A stretch of 48,481 bases of DNA from Thermodesulfovibrionales bacterium. GTDB lineage: Bacteria > Nitrospirota > Thermodesulfovibrionia > Thermodesulfovibrionales > Dissulfurispiraceae. A model generated the notes under the pieces. The model was given only the letters and a program-made list of their open reading frames with translations. It searched no databases and had not been told where the DNA came from. Location: contig JAGUWD010000010.1 in the NCBI GenBank assembly GCA_020062545.1, positions 1 to 48,481 on the forward strand, in the 5' to 3' direction. Position numbers and translations under genes: made by a program. Shown here one piece after another: positions 35,536 to 44,315 of the stretch; the first letter of the stretch is position 1; every line of letters starts with the position of its first letter.

Positions 35536-36673
35536 TTATTTTTCCTCTAAATCACTTGCTATTTCTTGAAGCTGAGCCAGCGCACCCTGAAGGTCTTCAA
35601 TTATCTCTCTGGCAATAACATCAGGCTCTGGAAGATTTTCTGATTCTTCAAGGCTTTTGTCTTTAAGCCAGAAGATATCGAGGCTTGCTTTGTCGCGGTT
35701 TATTAGCTCTTCGTAATCAAAAGAACGCCATCTGCCATCTGGATTTTTCTCTGACCACGTTGGTTTTCTATCGTGTCTATTCTCAGGGTTATAGCATTTC
35801 ACAAATTCATCAAGGTCGCTTCGCTTCAAAGGATTAGTCTTAAGCGTGAAATCTTTATTTGTCCTGAAGTCATAAATCCAGAGCTTTTTTGTCCATGGAG
35901 TTTCAGAGGCAGGTTTTTTGTCAAAGAAAATGACATTTGCCTTTACTCCCTAAGCATAAAATAGACCTGTTGGCAGTCTCAATGTGGAGCATAAAATTCA
36001 TGGCACAGAGCCTTGCGGTATTCTGTACAAGCTCCCATCCCCACAACACCTTTTCATCGAGAAATCTCTTTTGGTCTTTCGTCAGCTTGTAATGTTTAGC
36101 TATATATTCATGGCTGGCAATGAGAAAGCCGCCTGTTCCGCATGCCGGATCGCAGATGGTTTCTTTTGGCTTTGGAGCCATAACATCAACTATCGCCTGT
36201 ATTAAAGGACGGGGAGTGAAATACTGGCCTGCGCCTGTTTTCGTGTCCTGCGCATTCTTTTCAAGCAGACCTTCGTAAGCATCGCCCTTCACATCAGCGC
36301 TCATTATTGACCAGTTTTCCTTATCAATCAAATCAACAATAAGCCTGCGGAGCTTTGCAGGGTCTTGAAATTTATTCTGCGCCTTGCCGAAGATTAAGCC
36401 TAAAAGCCCCTTTTCCTGTCCCAGTTTTTCGAGCAGATGGCGGTAGTGGTCAAAGAGGTCATCACCGTCTTTTTTAAGAAGGCTCTGCCAGTTGTATTTA
36501 TCAGGAATAGGACTTGGCTGGTTATACGGCGGTTTTGACCGCTCATCAGCCATCTTAAGAAATAGCAAATACGTAAGCTGCTCCACATAATCGCCATAGC
36601 TCATTCCGTCATCCCTGAGGACATTACAATAATTCCAGAGTTTTTGGACGATTGTTGCGGAACCGTTAGCCAT
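35536..36673 (-). pseudogene. hsdM: Type I restriction-modification methyltransferase, disrupted
   Basis: The N-terminal 228 codons (MANGSATIVQKLWNY to AMNFMLH) are normal HsdM, including SAM motif I DPACGTGGFL. At about 35983 the reading jumps to LRLPTGLFYA, a segment normally about 130 codons further on. The deletion removes the catalytic NPPF/Y motif and shifts the frame. A TAG (35950-35952) also replaces the usual Gln codon in FYAQG. The C-terminal part, from FFDKKPASETPW to SDLEEK, remains readable in another frame to 35536. The product cannot methylate DNA. AGGAG precedes the start. The rest of the RM locus lies 2.5 to 7.3 kb away on the same strand. Confidence 0.93.
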
Positions 36674-36720
36674 CTTAAATGCTCCTAAATTTCCTTATCA
36701 TGTTCAGCTTGACAATAATA

Positions 36721-36825
36721 ACCGCTTATGATAGCTTAAAAACAAGCGGGTAAGTCCTGTTATGTGCCTGATGTGCTCCCTTCCATCGGTTGGCATGAGC
36801 ATCAGGAAGATCGGCATAGCAGGGG
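36721..36825. repeat. REP-like compound palindrome
   Basis: CCGCTT/AAGCGG (36722-36727/36744-36749) is followed by a larger compound hairpin. Its outer arms are CCTGTTATG (36756-36764) and CATAGCAGG (36815-36823). Its inner arms are CCTGATG-TG-CTC (36767-36778) and GAGCATCAGG (36797-36806), with apex CCA/TGG. It is not similar to elements A-D. No protein is supported in the 170-base gap between hsdM and the DUF3800 gene. Confidence 0.6.
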
Positions 36826-36842
36826 CCGCTCTTTTTATTTGT

Positions 36843-37496
36843 TTAACGGAGATATTCCGTCTCATATGCAATTGCGCTCCTATACACATTGTACCACTCA
36901 CTGTCTTCATGCTCATATTTTCTAAAGATACCCCAGCAGAAAAGATCAACAGCCTGAAGCCCTGAATTTTTGTATGAATGTTCGTGATATATATTGAGCG
37001 GAACATTCAAAGGCAAAAGAGCCTCAAGCTGATTTTCGACATAACTGTTGAAGTCCCGAACTTCTTCCTTGTTTTTGCTCAGGTCAAGAATAAGAGTAAC
37101 AGCAGTCCCGGCATTTCGCAAGTCTATTTTTTCAAGAATGAATCTCGCCAGAAAGTTATACAGTTTCTTTTTGACCTTGGGCTTTCTGAGATCTTCAAAA
37201 ACACGTTCTTTGTTCAGGATAATAGTATAAATCTGCCAATTTTTTTTGATAAGATGACGGTAAAAGTATTTTTTTATATCAAGGCTCGTTTTTGCGCCTT
37301 TTAGCTCCTGCACAACACGGCTTCCTTTTTTCTTTCTGTTCAGTTTGTTTTTCAGAGTACGCCGCGCAGCCTTCCTGAAGCTGTCCGTTGCTTCCTTGCC
37401 GTTGCAAACAAGCAGCGTTATTACAAATTTTCTGGATGTCTTCGATTTGCTGAAATCAAATCCAAGATCGCCGGATTCATCAAGAAAGATTATCAC
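36843..37496 (-). CDS. DUF3800 family protein
   Basis: This 217-residue protein is of the DUF3800 type, with N-terminal FLDESGDLGF (acidic residues D6, E7, D10), the central LILDLSKNK, and the C-terminal SGLQAVDLFCWGIFRKYE. The fold is RNase H-like and the acidic residues suggest a metal-dependent nuclease, but its biology is not settled. Many members sit in defence islands, as this one does. The start is GTG with no Shine-Dalgarno sequence. It is divergent from the small gene at 37552 and ends upstream of the REP-like palindrome. Confidence 0.88.
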   Translation of the reverse strand: MIIFLDESGDLGFDFSKSKTSRKFVITLLVCNGKEATDSFRKAARRTLKNKLNRKKKGSRVVQELKGAKTSLDIKKYFYRHLIKKNWQIYTIILNKERVFEDLRKPKVKKKLYNFLARFILEKIDLRNAGTAVTLILDLSKNKEEVRDFNSYVENQLEALLPLNVPLNIYHEHSYKNSGLQAVDLFCWGIFRKYEHEDSEWYNVYRSAIAYETEYLR

Positions 37497-37551
37497 GTTT
37501 TAAATTCCCTGAACTCTCCATAAATAATAAGCTGCTATGATAAAATAAACC

Positions 37552-37752
37552 ATGCCAAAAAAGCCCCTCATAGAAACAAATCCCTACCTCAGAGACCCTG
37601 AGCTTCGCAAATTCTTGATCGAACGGTCTGTCGCATCTTCCTCTGCAATAGAGGGCGTTAAGGTTACGTATCCCAAATTTACTAAAAGACTGCAAAAGAA
37701 AATGCGTGAAGCTGCTGCAGCTGCTCAGAAAGCCCAAGATAAAAACCGTTAG
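37552..37752 (+). CDS. Small SSAIEGV-motif protein
   Basis: The 66-residue basic protein is not named with certainty. It starts MPKKPLIETNPYLRDPELRK, continues with RSVASSSAIEGV (an SSxIEG motif like that in the N-terminal part of some Fic proteins), and ends in an Ala-Lys-Gln-rich helix. It lies 55 bases from the DUF3800 start in divergent orientation, so a regulator or antitoxin role is possible but unproven. A TAAAAT box (37541-37546) ends five bases before the ATG, with no ribosome site. It is the only plus-strand gene in the defence island. Confidence 0.7.
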   Translation: MPKKPLIETNPYLRDPELRKFLIERSVASSSAIEGVKVTYPKFTKRLQKKMREAAAAAQKAQDKNR

Positions 37753-37782
37753 AATATATCTGCCTGATTTTTCATAAATAGC

Positions 37783-38535
37783 TCATCGTCTGCGGTGCTG
37801 CTCTGACCTCACAACTCCCGCATTGTAAAAAAGAATTTTTATATCGCTTAATGTGGAATTCCTTCTCTTAAATTCATCTATGCGGTGTATACCATTTGCA
37901 GTCTTTGAAAAAATAACAAGCACACCTTTAACATTCGGTTGAGAGTTACGATTATGACGCTCGCATAGTAGTTGCATCTTATCAATGTCTTTTTGAAAGC
38001 TCAAAACATGTTTTTGTGAAATCCCGGCAAAGGATCGTACAAACTTCGTTTCGATAGCTATTGCCTGTCCGCCGAATTCAAAGCCCTTGCTTGGAAGTCT
38101 ATAATGTATAGCTCCACTACGCCTCGGATACTCCCCAATCCCATGTAGAATGCTCAGCCTTTGGGGATCAATTATCGAAATATCAGGGCGCAGAGTCAAC
38201 AGACCATTTTCGTCATACCATGGTATTTCAGTATGTAGCGCAATTGCTGTGATATTGTTGTCTAATGTTGGCACTGGTTCTGAATATATTGGGTACAGTT
38301 TTCGATATAAGGCGCACTTCAGGTCATCTTCACTCAGAATTAATCCTTTTATACGATAATAATCGCGCGCGATTACATCAATAGCTCTTTCAACATCGAG
38401 CACAACCTCATCTAATCCGCACTCATGGACTTCAGCAGTTTGCTGACCGTGGTGTTCGCTATGTCTACCAACAATAGAAAAATTATATAGCCTTTTTTTA
38501 GGAATCAACTGGATACTCCATGCACTTAATTTCAC
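37783..38535 (-). CDS. PD-(D/E)XK nuclease-like protein (third gene of cassette)
   Basis: The 250-residue soluble protein has the catalytic pattern of PD-(D/E)XK nucleases: P117-D118 in LRPDISIIDP, then E162-T163-K164 in AIAIETKF on the next strand. An acidic helix SEDDLKCALYRKL (69-81) lies upstream, as in several restriction endonucleases. The C-terminal stretch VKGVLVIFSKT continues the core sheet. No helicase or DNA-binding domain is seen. Its start overlaps the membrane-protein gene by four bases (ATGA). It probably supplies the effector or cleavage activity of the three-gene unit; target unknown. Confidence 0.78.
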   Translation of the reverse strand: MKLSAWSIQLIPKKRLYNFSIVGRHSEHHGQQTAEVHECGLDEVVLDVERAIDVIARDYYRIKGLILSEDDLKCALYRKLYPIYSEPVPTLDNNITAIALHTEIPWYDENGLLTLRPDISIIDPQRLSILHGIGEYPRRSGAIHYRLPSKGFEFGGQAIAIETKFVRSFAGISQKHVLSFQKDIDKMQLLCERHNRNSQPNVKGVLVIFSKTANGIHRIDEFKRRNSTLSDIKILFYNAGVVRSEQHRRR

Positions 38536-38996
38536 TCACCAAGAATCTCTCGAGTGCTCCATTTAGCCAATGCGAGAGAGGCTGTTGTCGTAGCCGCCAC
38601 TGCCCATGCGCCGATAATCAACATTGCCGCCGCAGGAGATTTTCTGTTCAGAACAAGGAGATAGCCTATTAAACTGGCAAAAAGTGCTATCGCACACACT
38701 GCCAATGCGTAAACAACACGATATTTCAAGCGCCAATAGTCTGGCCACTCTAATAGGACTTTTCTCTTGCCTTGCGGGGACAGAATCTCGGTACCCAATT
38801 GATAACATGACACAAGCAATGTTATAGGAATTACGACAACTATACCAACAGCCCATTTATGGTCGGAGTTTAGTAAGGCTAAAGCAAGATTACCCGCACT
38901 TGGCATTGTCTTGTGGATTGCAATGGTCGCTAAGGCAATCAATAGTTCAGGAGATAAGGTCACCATCCTGAGGATATCGGTTAATCTATTCATCAA
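38532..38996 (-). CDS. Four-helix membrane protein (second gene of cassette)
   Basis: The 154-residue protein is not recognised. Hydrophobic segments lie at about 16-36, 47-66, 92-116 and 121-143. A polar cytoplasmic or periplasmic loop between the second and third (GTEILSPQGKRKVLLEWPDYWR) is the longest. No signal peptide cleavage site and no enzymatic motif are seen. Both gene ends overlap neighbours by four bases, which ties its synthesis to the unknown protein upstream and the nuclease downstream. In defence systems such small membrane proteins are often membrane-disrupting effectors or anchors; here that is inference only. Confidence 0.72.
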   Translation of the reverse strand: MMNRLTDILRMVTLSPELLIALATIAIHKTMPSAGNLALALLNSDHKWAVGIVVVIPITLLVSCYQLGTEILSPQGKRKVLLEWPDYWRLKYRVVYALAVCAIALFASLIGYLLVLNRKSPAAAMLIIGAWAVAATTTASLALAKWSTREILGE

Positions 38997-39895
38997 TGCT
39001 CCAGATAACGTTCATCATTTATTCTTTTGAACTCATCATATGTAATCTTTAACAATTCTTCTGGATCAGGTTCTCTCTTAAAAAGAAAACTTCTCTGATT
39101 CTCACTTGTTCGAATTACAATTGTCTTTTTTGACTCTTGCCCCTCAACTTTTGCTCGCCCATAGCCATCTGCAGCCATAAGAACAGCAGCATCACCAATG
39201 CCGCCCATTAATGGTTCCATTAGAGTAGCAATTTTCTCTGCCGAGGAGTTTTCTTCGACTATTTGCTGGGCTATACCTGTAATTGAAGTTTTGATTCCAT
39301 TTTGAGAATCTTCCCTTACAATGACCTCATCAAGTTGCCGCTTTTTTATATAATCTCTCAGTGGTTTCCAACAAGGTCCGAATAGGGGATTAGGTGGCCG
39401 CACTGCTGCGCGTAAAGAAGTAATCGTATCTAACCGTGCCAATCTGGTTACAAAAGTTCTCATATCAGTTACAGGGTCAACTTCACATGAAAGGAAGAAC
39501 CCTTGATGCTTAGCTATCACCAGATCGGCAAATAACCTTGGAAACTGCTCTCTTTGGAGATGATTCCACACATGTTGATATGCTATGCCAGAGAACTCAG
39601 GGATATAAATAAAGGGACTGTAAGCTTCCGTAAGGTTGGCTACATTTTCATCATCTATTTGATGTTCATCTGGACGTACTACTTTTACTGATGCATGAGG
39701 TTTATATTTCGAGAGTCGAGCAAAAATGCCATCTATTTTATTTCGAGAACTAAAGACTTTTATGTTTGTGAAAGTATAGTTATATCTATTTTTTTGAATA
39801 ATGGTCGGTTTAATAATCGCATCAACTAAAAGTTCTTCTGTCAACTTTCCAATCTTTATTACACGTCCCAAATAATATCGTGCATTAGCTCTCAT
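38993..39895 (-). CDS. Protein of unknown function (first gene of cassette)
   Basis: The 300-residue soluble protein is not recognised with confidence; it might belong to the DUF4747-type proteins, but that is a weak guess. It starts MRANARYYLGRVIKIGKLTEE, with AAGGGAGGG upstream. Notable conserved-looking stretches are SPFIYIPEFSGIAYQHVW (92-109), AAVRPPNPLFGPCWKPL (182-198), and a C-terminal Lys- and Glu-rich part. No catalytic motif, membrane segment or signal peptide is visible. It starts 24 bases after hsdS and overlaps the membrane-protein gene by four bases (ATGA), so it leads a tight three-gene unit inside the RM operon. Confidence 0.72.
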   Translation of the reverse strand: MRANARYYLGRVIKIGKLTEELLVDAIIKPTIIQKNRYNYTFTNIKVFSSRNKIDGIFARLSKYKPHASVKVVRPDEHQIDDENVANLTEAYSPFIYIPEFSGIAYQHVWNHLQREQFPRLFADLVIAKHQGFFLSCEVDPVTDMRTFVTRLARLDTITSLRAAVRPPNPLFGPCWKPLRDYIKKRQLDEVIVREDSQNGIKTSITGIAQQIVEENSSAEKIATLMEPLMGGIGDAAVLMAADGYGRAKVEGQESKKTIVIRTSENQRSFLFKREPDPEELLKITYDEFKRINDERYLEH

Positions 39896-39919
39896 AATCC
39901 CTCCCTTGAACTTAACTTA

Positions 39920-40468
39920 TCAAATCAGCCTTCCCGAAAATGCCTTTTTCAAGATCGACTGCCGCAGGCGTTCAGCGCGCTTGAGATTTGTTTCAACAGC
40001 AGATTCGATCTTCTCTGTTACAGATAAAGCTCTCTCAACTTGATTGATAATCTCTTGTTGTTCTTTTAAAGGTGGTAACTGATATGGTGCATTAAGCAGC
40101 GCACCCTGTGTCAGCTTTTTCCGGCCAGTTGTTCCAGTGGTCAGCGGTGTGAAGGGGTAATATGCAAGCGAGTAATTCAAATAATCTATTTCGACTGCCT
40201 TCGTGTTTCGTAAAACATGAGCATGGTTATTCACCCAGGATTTTCCGCTTATCTTATAGCTAAATGGAATTTCACGGCCTGTAAAAGTTTCATCCTCAAC
40301 AACCAGAACAAGTGGCTCATTGTAAATGTAATCATCAATCCAGCCAACCTGTCCATTGGCCCCGTAATAAGGCACTGTACCTTTTCGGCTTGCGCGCTCC
40401 TTTTTATTAATAGGCACTCTCATAGAATCTAAACACTCGGCCACTTGGTCTATCGTTCCCACACCCAC
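39920..40468 (-). pseudogene. hsdS: Type I restriction specificity subunit, 3' half after frameshift
   Basis: This 182-residue frame carries the second target-recognition domain and the C-terminal conserved helix (EKIESAVETNLKRAERLRQSILKKAFSGRL). It has no plausible independent origin, because the normal HsdS chain would read GWVW-GTIDQVAECL across the break. One extra G in the run at 40458-40460 (minus-strand GGG) restores a single 400-residue protein. A GTG at 40468 could still start translation of this half alone. The frames overlap by 19 bases. Confidence 0.85.
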
Positions 40469-41169
40469 CCCTTCGGCAATTCAGGCAGATTAGAGGTGTC
40501 AGGCGCGGCAGGCTCTTTGTATTTCTTGCCCGGATTCTTTTCTTCCCATTTCTTTTTCCTCTCGGCAAGAATTCTTTTGAGAAGTTTTTCGGCAGGTTCT
40601 ACGTCAGTATTTTGTGTTCTCCACTCCTCTGTCAATCTCCCCTCAACCGCAGCCTTGAGCACAGAGGCTTTGTAGCGTTTAAGATTTGTCTTTATTCTCT
40701 TCAGTGCAGCCACCGCCTCATCAAGACGGGAGAATTGTTTTTCAATTTCAGAGACGATGAGTTTTTGTTCGGCACGTGGGATAAGAGGTACATTGTTTTT
40801 TTTCAAAAATTGAAAATGCCTACTATATCCTCGACTCGGAATATCTAAAGTATAAAGCATGTAATAAAAAAACTTTGGTTCATAAGAAGGTTCAGGCTTT
40901 AATATTTTTACGCCTTCAGCGCCAACTGCAAAAGGCCGTGTTACAAATTTGATATTTCTTGTATGGTCACCAAAAATAATAACTGGCAATTCACCTTTGA
41001 AGACCATGTCTTCATCATTTATATAGCCACCAATAAACTCTTGCCCCTGATCTATTACAGGCACTTTCCCTTCAGGCAAGTAATCTCTCTGCTTGACTCG
41101 TTTCCCCTCATCCGATATAACCTTAGCAGCCTTGATAAAAAGAATGTATTGCCAGCTCGTATTACTCAC
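40450..41169 (-). pseudogene. hsdS: Type I restriction specificity subunit, 5' half before frameshift
   Basis: This 239-residue frame contains the first target-recognition domain (YLPEGKVPVIDQGQEFIGGY, then GDHTRNIKFVTRPFAVGAEG), the central conserved helix EAVAALKRIKTNLKRYKASVLKAAVEGRL, and the linker ending ELPKGWVWER before a premature TAG. HsdS supplies DNA sequence recognition to the whole complex. Its GTG start overlaps the hsdR stop by four bases. Single-base change in the G run could be an assembly error, a fixed mutation or a phase-variable switch. Split half-subunits can still work as dimers in some systems. Confidence 0.85.
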
Positions 41170-43982
41170 GCCGCCAGCACCTCATTTAACTCATCCATCA
41201 TCTTCCACAGCCCCTCGCCAAAAAGCTGATACGCCTTACCAAGCCCACCGTTTTCTTTAAAGGGAGTGTATTCAAAATCTTTCTTATCTATGCTCAGGCT
41301 TCCGATGATATGCTCTTTTATCTTATTAAGCCAGAACATCTGCTCTTCGCTGAATTTCTTGCCTGCCTTTTCCTGCTCAGCAAGCCATTTATTAAACCGG
41401 GTTTCAACATGCTCTGAATATGGCTCAAGCTCATCCTCCTGATGAAGGGCAAAACGGATCAATGAAACGAGGTCAGTCAATATCCTGTGGCTTCCCGCAC
41501 CACGAACCCTTGATTTCTCCAAAGCAGCATATGCATCCCATAGCCTGTCAATGCGCCATAGATATGGAGGCCTTTCTATAAGCTCTGATAGAGCCTTTAC
41601 CTCTTCAAAGCGCAACCTCTCTTTGTACGGCCTGCTGTAAAGTATCTGGAGGGCTGTTATCTCGTCCTTATGCTCTTTGATGAACTGTTCAAATGAAGTA
41701 ACAAGACCTTTTGCCTTTTCCATGGCATCTGCGCTGAATCCTGCCTCTATCACTGCATCCTTGCTGATTGCATCAATCGTCTGCTCCGTTGTTTTATACA
41801 GATCAACAAGCCTTCTTCTTAGCTCAGGAATATGAAAAGGTTTTACAGATTCTTTAATTATCTTTTCAGCAGCCTTTTTTATCTGGTCTGCTGAAGGCTC
41901 TTTAATTTCGGGGTTATCTTTCTTTGCAAGCTCGATATGCTTATCAGGATCAATCGCAAGGACAAGCTCGCCTGTTAATTCCTTTAAGTTTTTCCCTGCA
42001 GCAAGTTTCTTAATCTCTGCCCTTTCCTCTGCGTTCAGTTTCTTATCAAGGCGGGCAAGACGGCCTGCTATAGACGATATGACATCCGTCTCTGTATTTC
42101 CTAATGCAACTGCCTGAAGGAGTTTTTCCAATGATACGCTCGGTTTTCTTTCCATCGGCCTTGAGTCAGTCTTATCCTCTTCGCATACACCGACAGCATC
42201 TATAATCACGAAATGGGTCTTTGCAAAGGCATCAGGAGTGACTGATTGAAGGTCATTCGGATTTATTACACGCACGCCCCTGCCTTTCATCTGGTCAAAG
42301 TAAGAGCGTGATTTTACTGTGCGAAGGAAGAAGACTATTTCAAGAGGCTTGATGTCTGTTCCTGTAGCAATCATATCAACCGTAACAGCTATGCGAGGGA
42401 AATAGCTGTTTCTGAACTCGGCTATAAGGTCTTCCGGCTTTTTGCCTGTTGTCTTGTATGTTATCTTCTGGCAGAATTCATTCCCTTTCCCGAATTCTTC
42501 CCTGACAATCTTTACAATGTCTTCAGCGTGGGAGTCATCCTTTGCATAAATGAGTGTTTTAGGGACATCTTTTCTTCCCGGAAATATCTCTGTAAATAGC
42601 TTATCGCGAAATGTCTGTATAACAGTCCTTATCTGGTCAACAGCAACAACATCTCTGTCCAACTGCTCAGGGGCATATTTAAGATCTTCATCCAACCTTT
42701 CCCATCTGAGCACCCTTGTTTCTCTGTCACGCTTGTCAATGTAATAGCCTGCCTCTACCATTGAGCCTTTTTGAGTTATCTCTGTCCTGATCCGATAGAC
42801 ATCATAATTCACATCCACTCCGTCTGCAACTGCTTGTTCATGCGGATATTCCATCACGAGGTTTTGGTTGAAAAAACCGAAGGTCTGCTTGTTTGGAGTT
42901 GCTGTAAGCCCAATGATAAAGGCATCGAAATACTCAAGCACCTGCCTCCAGAGATTGTATATGGAGCGGTGGCATTCATCGGTTATTATCACATCAAAGG
43001 TTTCTATTGGAATGGCCGGGTTATATTCAACAGGCACAGGCTCTTTATAAAGGTCTGCGTGGTCGAATAAAGATTCTTCCTCAAGCTCAGGGTCTATCTC
43101 CTCGCCTTTGAGCATTGAATATAGTCTCTGGATTGTAGAAATACAGACACGGGCTGTCTTATCTAACTGGTTAGATTTCATATGTTGAACAAGAAATTCT
43201 TCAGTAAATTTGTAAGGGCTGTACGGAGAGTCGTATTGTTTGAATTCCTTGAGCGTTTGCCTTCCGAGGTTCGCGCGGTCAACAAGAAACAGAATCCTTT
43301 TTGCGCCTGCAAACTTGATCATCCTGTAAATGGCTGTTACAGCAGTGAATGTCTTGCCGCTTCCTGTTGCCATCTGGATGAGTGCGCGAGGTCTGTTTTC
43401 AGCAAGGGATTTCTCGAGGTTTTTAATTGCCTTTATCTGGGCAGGCCAGAGACCTTCTTCTTTTAATGGAGGCATGTTTCTGAGTCTTAAAAGGAGGGTT
43501 GAGGGAGCGCCGTATACTGCTTGCTCCTCGGCTGCGCGGTCTAAATCAACGTGCCTTTCATCCTTCAACCACGCCACAAGGGTCTCAGGATGGTGGAAGG
43601 AAAAGACACGGCGCGAGCAAGCGTCAGGATCAAGGTAATTAGTGAACCGCGTTTCGACGCCAGTTGATTCATAGCAGAAGGGCAAAGGCCGATACCAGGC
43701 AGGGAGAATATCTGGAAGACCGTTCTTGTATTTATCCGACTGGATCTCGACGCCTGTGAGAGTTGTTCCTTCTTTTTTCGCCTCTATGATGCCGGCTGCC
43801 CTGCCTTCGATGTAGAAGAGATAGTCGGCTGTTCCGTGGCATGGCTTTAAAGGAAAGTTTCTGATGACGACGCCGGTTCCGGCGCGAATGTTGGCGTTCT
43901 TATAATCACAGACATGCCAGCCGGCCTGCTCCAGCATCCTGTCTATCTGTTCTCGCGCTTTGTCCTCAGGAGTTGGACTCAT
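41166..43982 (-). CDS. hsdR: Type I restriction enzyme, R subunit
   Basis: This ATP-dependent translocase and nuclease subunit has 938 residues. The N-terminal nuclease domain has D53 (GTADYLFYIEG) and E67-A-K69 (IIEAKK). The SF2 helicase region follows: Walker A QMATGSGKT (203-211), DEAD-box variant ITDECHRS, motif III LTATP, and motif VI region QMKGRGVRV. The C-terminal helical domain extends to the end and is typical of EcoEI-like HsdR. It appears intact, but with hsdM destroyed no active R2M2S complex is expected. It heads the minus-strand order hsdR, hsdS, cassette, DUF3800, hsdM. Confidence 0.95.
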   Translation of the reverse strand: MSPTPEDKAREQIDRMLEQAGWHVCDYKNANIRAGTGVVIRNFPLKPCHGTADYLFYIEGRAAGIIEAKKEGTTLTGVEIQSDKYKNGLPDILPAWYRPLPFCYESTGVETRFTNYLDPDACSRRVFSFHHPETLVAWLKDERHVDLDRAAEEQAVYGAPSTLLLRLRNMPPLKEEGLWPAQIKAIKNLEKSLAENRPRALIQMATGSGKTFTAVTAIYRMIKFAGAKRILFLVDRANLGRQTLKEFKQYDSPYSPYKFTEEFLVQHMKSNQLDKTARVCISTIQRLYSMLKGEEIDPELEEESLFDHADLYKEPVPVEYNPAIPIETFDVIITDECHRSIYNLWRQVLEYFDAFIIGLTATPNKQTFGFFNQNLVMEYPHEQAVADGVDVNYDVYRIRTEITQKGSMVEAGYYIDKRDRETRVLRWERLDEDLKYAPEQLDRDVVAVDQIRTVIQTFRDKLFTEIFPGRKDVPKTLIYAKDDSHAEDIVKIVREEFGKGNEFCQKITYKTTGKKPEDLIAEFRNSYFPRIAVTVDMIATGTDIKPLEIVFFLRTVKSRSYFDQMKGRGVRVINPNDLQSVTPDAFAKTHFVIIDAVGVCEEDKTDSRPMERKPSVSLEKLLQAVALGNTETDVISSIAGRLARLDKKLNAEERAEIKKLAAGKNLKELTGELVLAIDPDKHIELAKKDNPEIKEPSADQIKKAAEKIIKESVKPFHIPELRRRLVDLYKTTEQTIDAISKDAVIEAGFSADAMEKAKGLVTSFEQFIKEHKDEITALQILYSRPYKERLRFEEVKALSELIERPPYLWRIDRLWDAYAALEKSRVRGAGSHRILTDLVSLIRFALHQEDELEPYSEHVETRFNKWLAEQEKAGKKFSEEQMFWLNKIKEHIIGSLSIDKKDFEYTPFKENGGLGKAYQLFGEGLWKMMDELNEVLAA

Positions 43983-44049
43983 AAATCTAATTATATAAGA
44001 ACAGATAGATTTTTGAAACGGTTTTAAAATTATTGGCGAAGATTTTTAA

Positions 44050-44123
44050 TGGCGGTGCAGGGATTTGAACCCCGGACACTGCGGATATGAGCCGCATGCT
44101 CTGACCAACTGAGCTACACCGCC
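44050..44123 (-). tRNA. tRNA with anticodon CAT (Met or Ile2)
   Basis: Minus-strand acceptor GGCGGTG pairs with CACCGCC, discriminator A. The anticodon stem TGCGG/CCGCA holds the loop CTCATAT, so the anticodon is CAT, and the T loop TTCAAAT is normal. Elongator Met and lysidine-modified Ile2 cannot be separated here. Unlike the four tRNAs at the start of the window, no CCA is encoded. It flanks the defence island. Confidence 0.92.
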
Positions 44124-44229
44124 TCTCTACCTCCAATAAGTCTGCGACTTTTCGGGAAACCCCGTTTGGAGTGAAGGTTATTATAACAGACAGAACTTTT
44201 TTATGGCAATACAAACAGAGGGTTTGGTA

Positions 44230-44259
44230 TTGACAAAAAATAACCGATTGCTGTATTAT
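44230..44259 (+). promoter_or_regulatory. Sigma-70-type promoter of speD
   Basis: TTGACA (44230-44235) and TATTAT (44254-44259) are separated by 18 bases. This is the clearest consensus promoter in the window and would start transcription about 50 bases before the speD start. Confidence 0.75.
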
Positions 44260-44270
44260 TTTTAGCTTAA

Positions 44271-44288
44271 AAGGAGCGGTTGCTCCTT
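44271..44288 (+). promoter_or_regulatory. Leader hairpin in the speD 5' region
   Basis: AAGGAGC and GCTCCTT form a perfect seven-base stem with loop GGTT between the promoter and the ribosome site GAAGGGGG. The left arm contains an AGGAG that could compete with the true ribosome site. A regulatory role is only suggested by position. Confidence 0.4.
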
Positions 44289-44315
44289 CGATTCTAAACT
44301 GAAGGGGGTAGAGAA

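Noticed and set aside
36704-37006. A minus-strand open frame across the palindrome
   Set aside because: It overlaps the DUF3800 gene on the same strand in another frame, has no recognisable domain, and its composition follows the hairpin arms.
38532-38996. Four-helix protein as a CidA/LrgA holin or a known Abi effector
   Set aside because: Hydrophobicity fits, but no family motif is present, so no such name is given.
35500-44123. Integration of the defence island at the tRNA gene at 44050-44123
   Set aside because: I looked for a direct repeat of the tRNA 3' end near 35500 and saw none, and there is no integrase gene. tRNA proximity alone is not enough.
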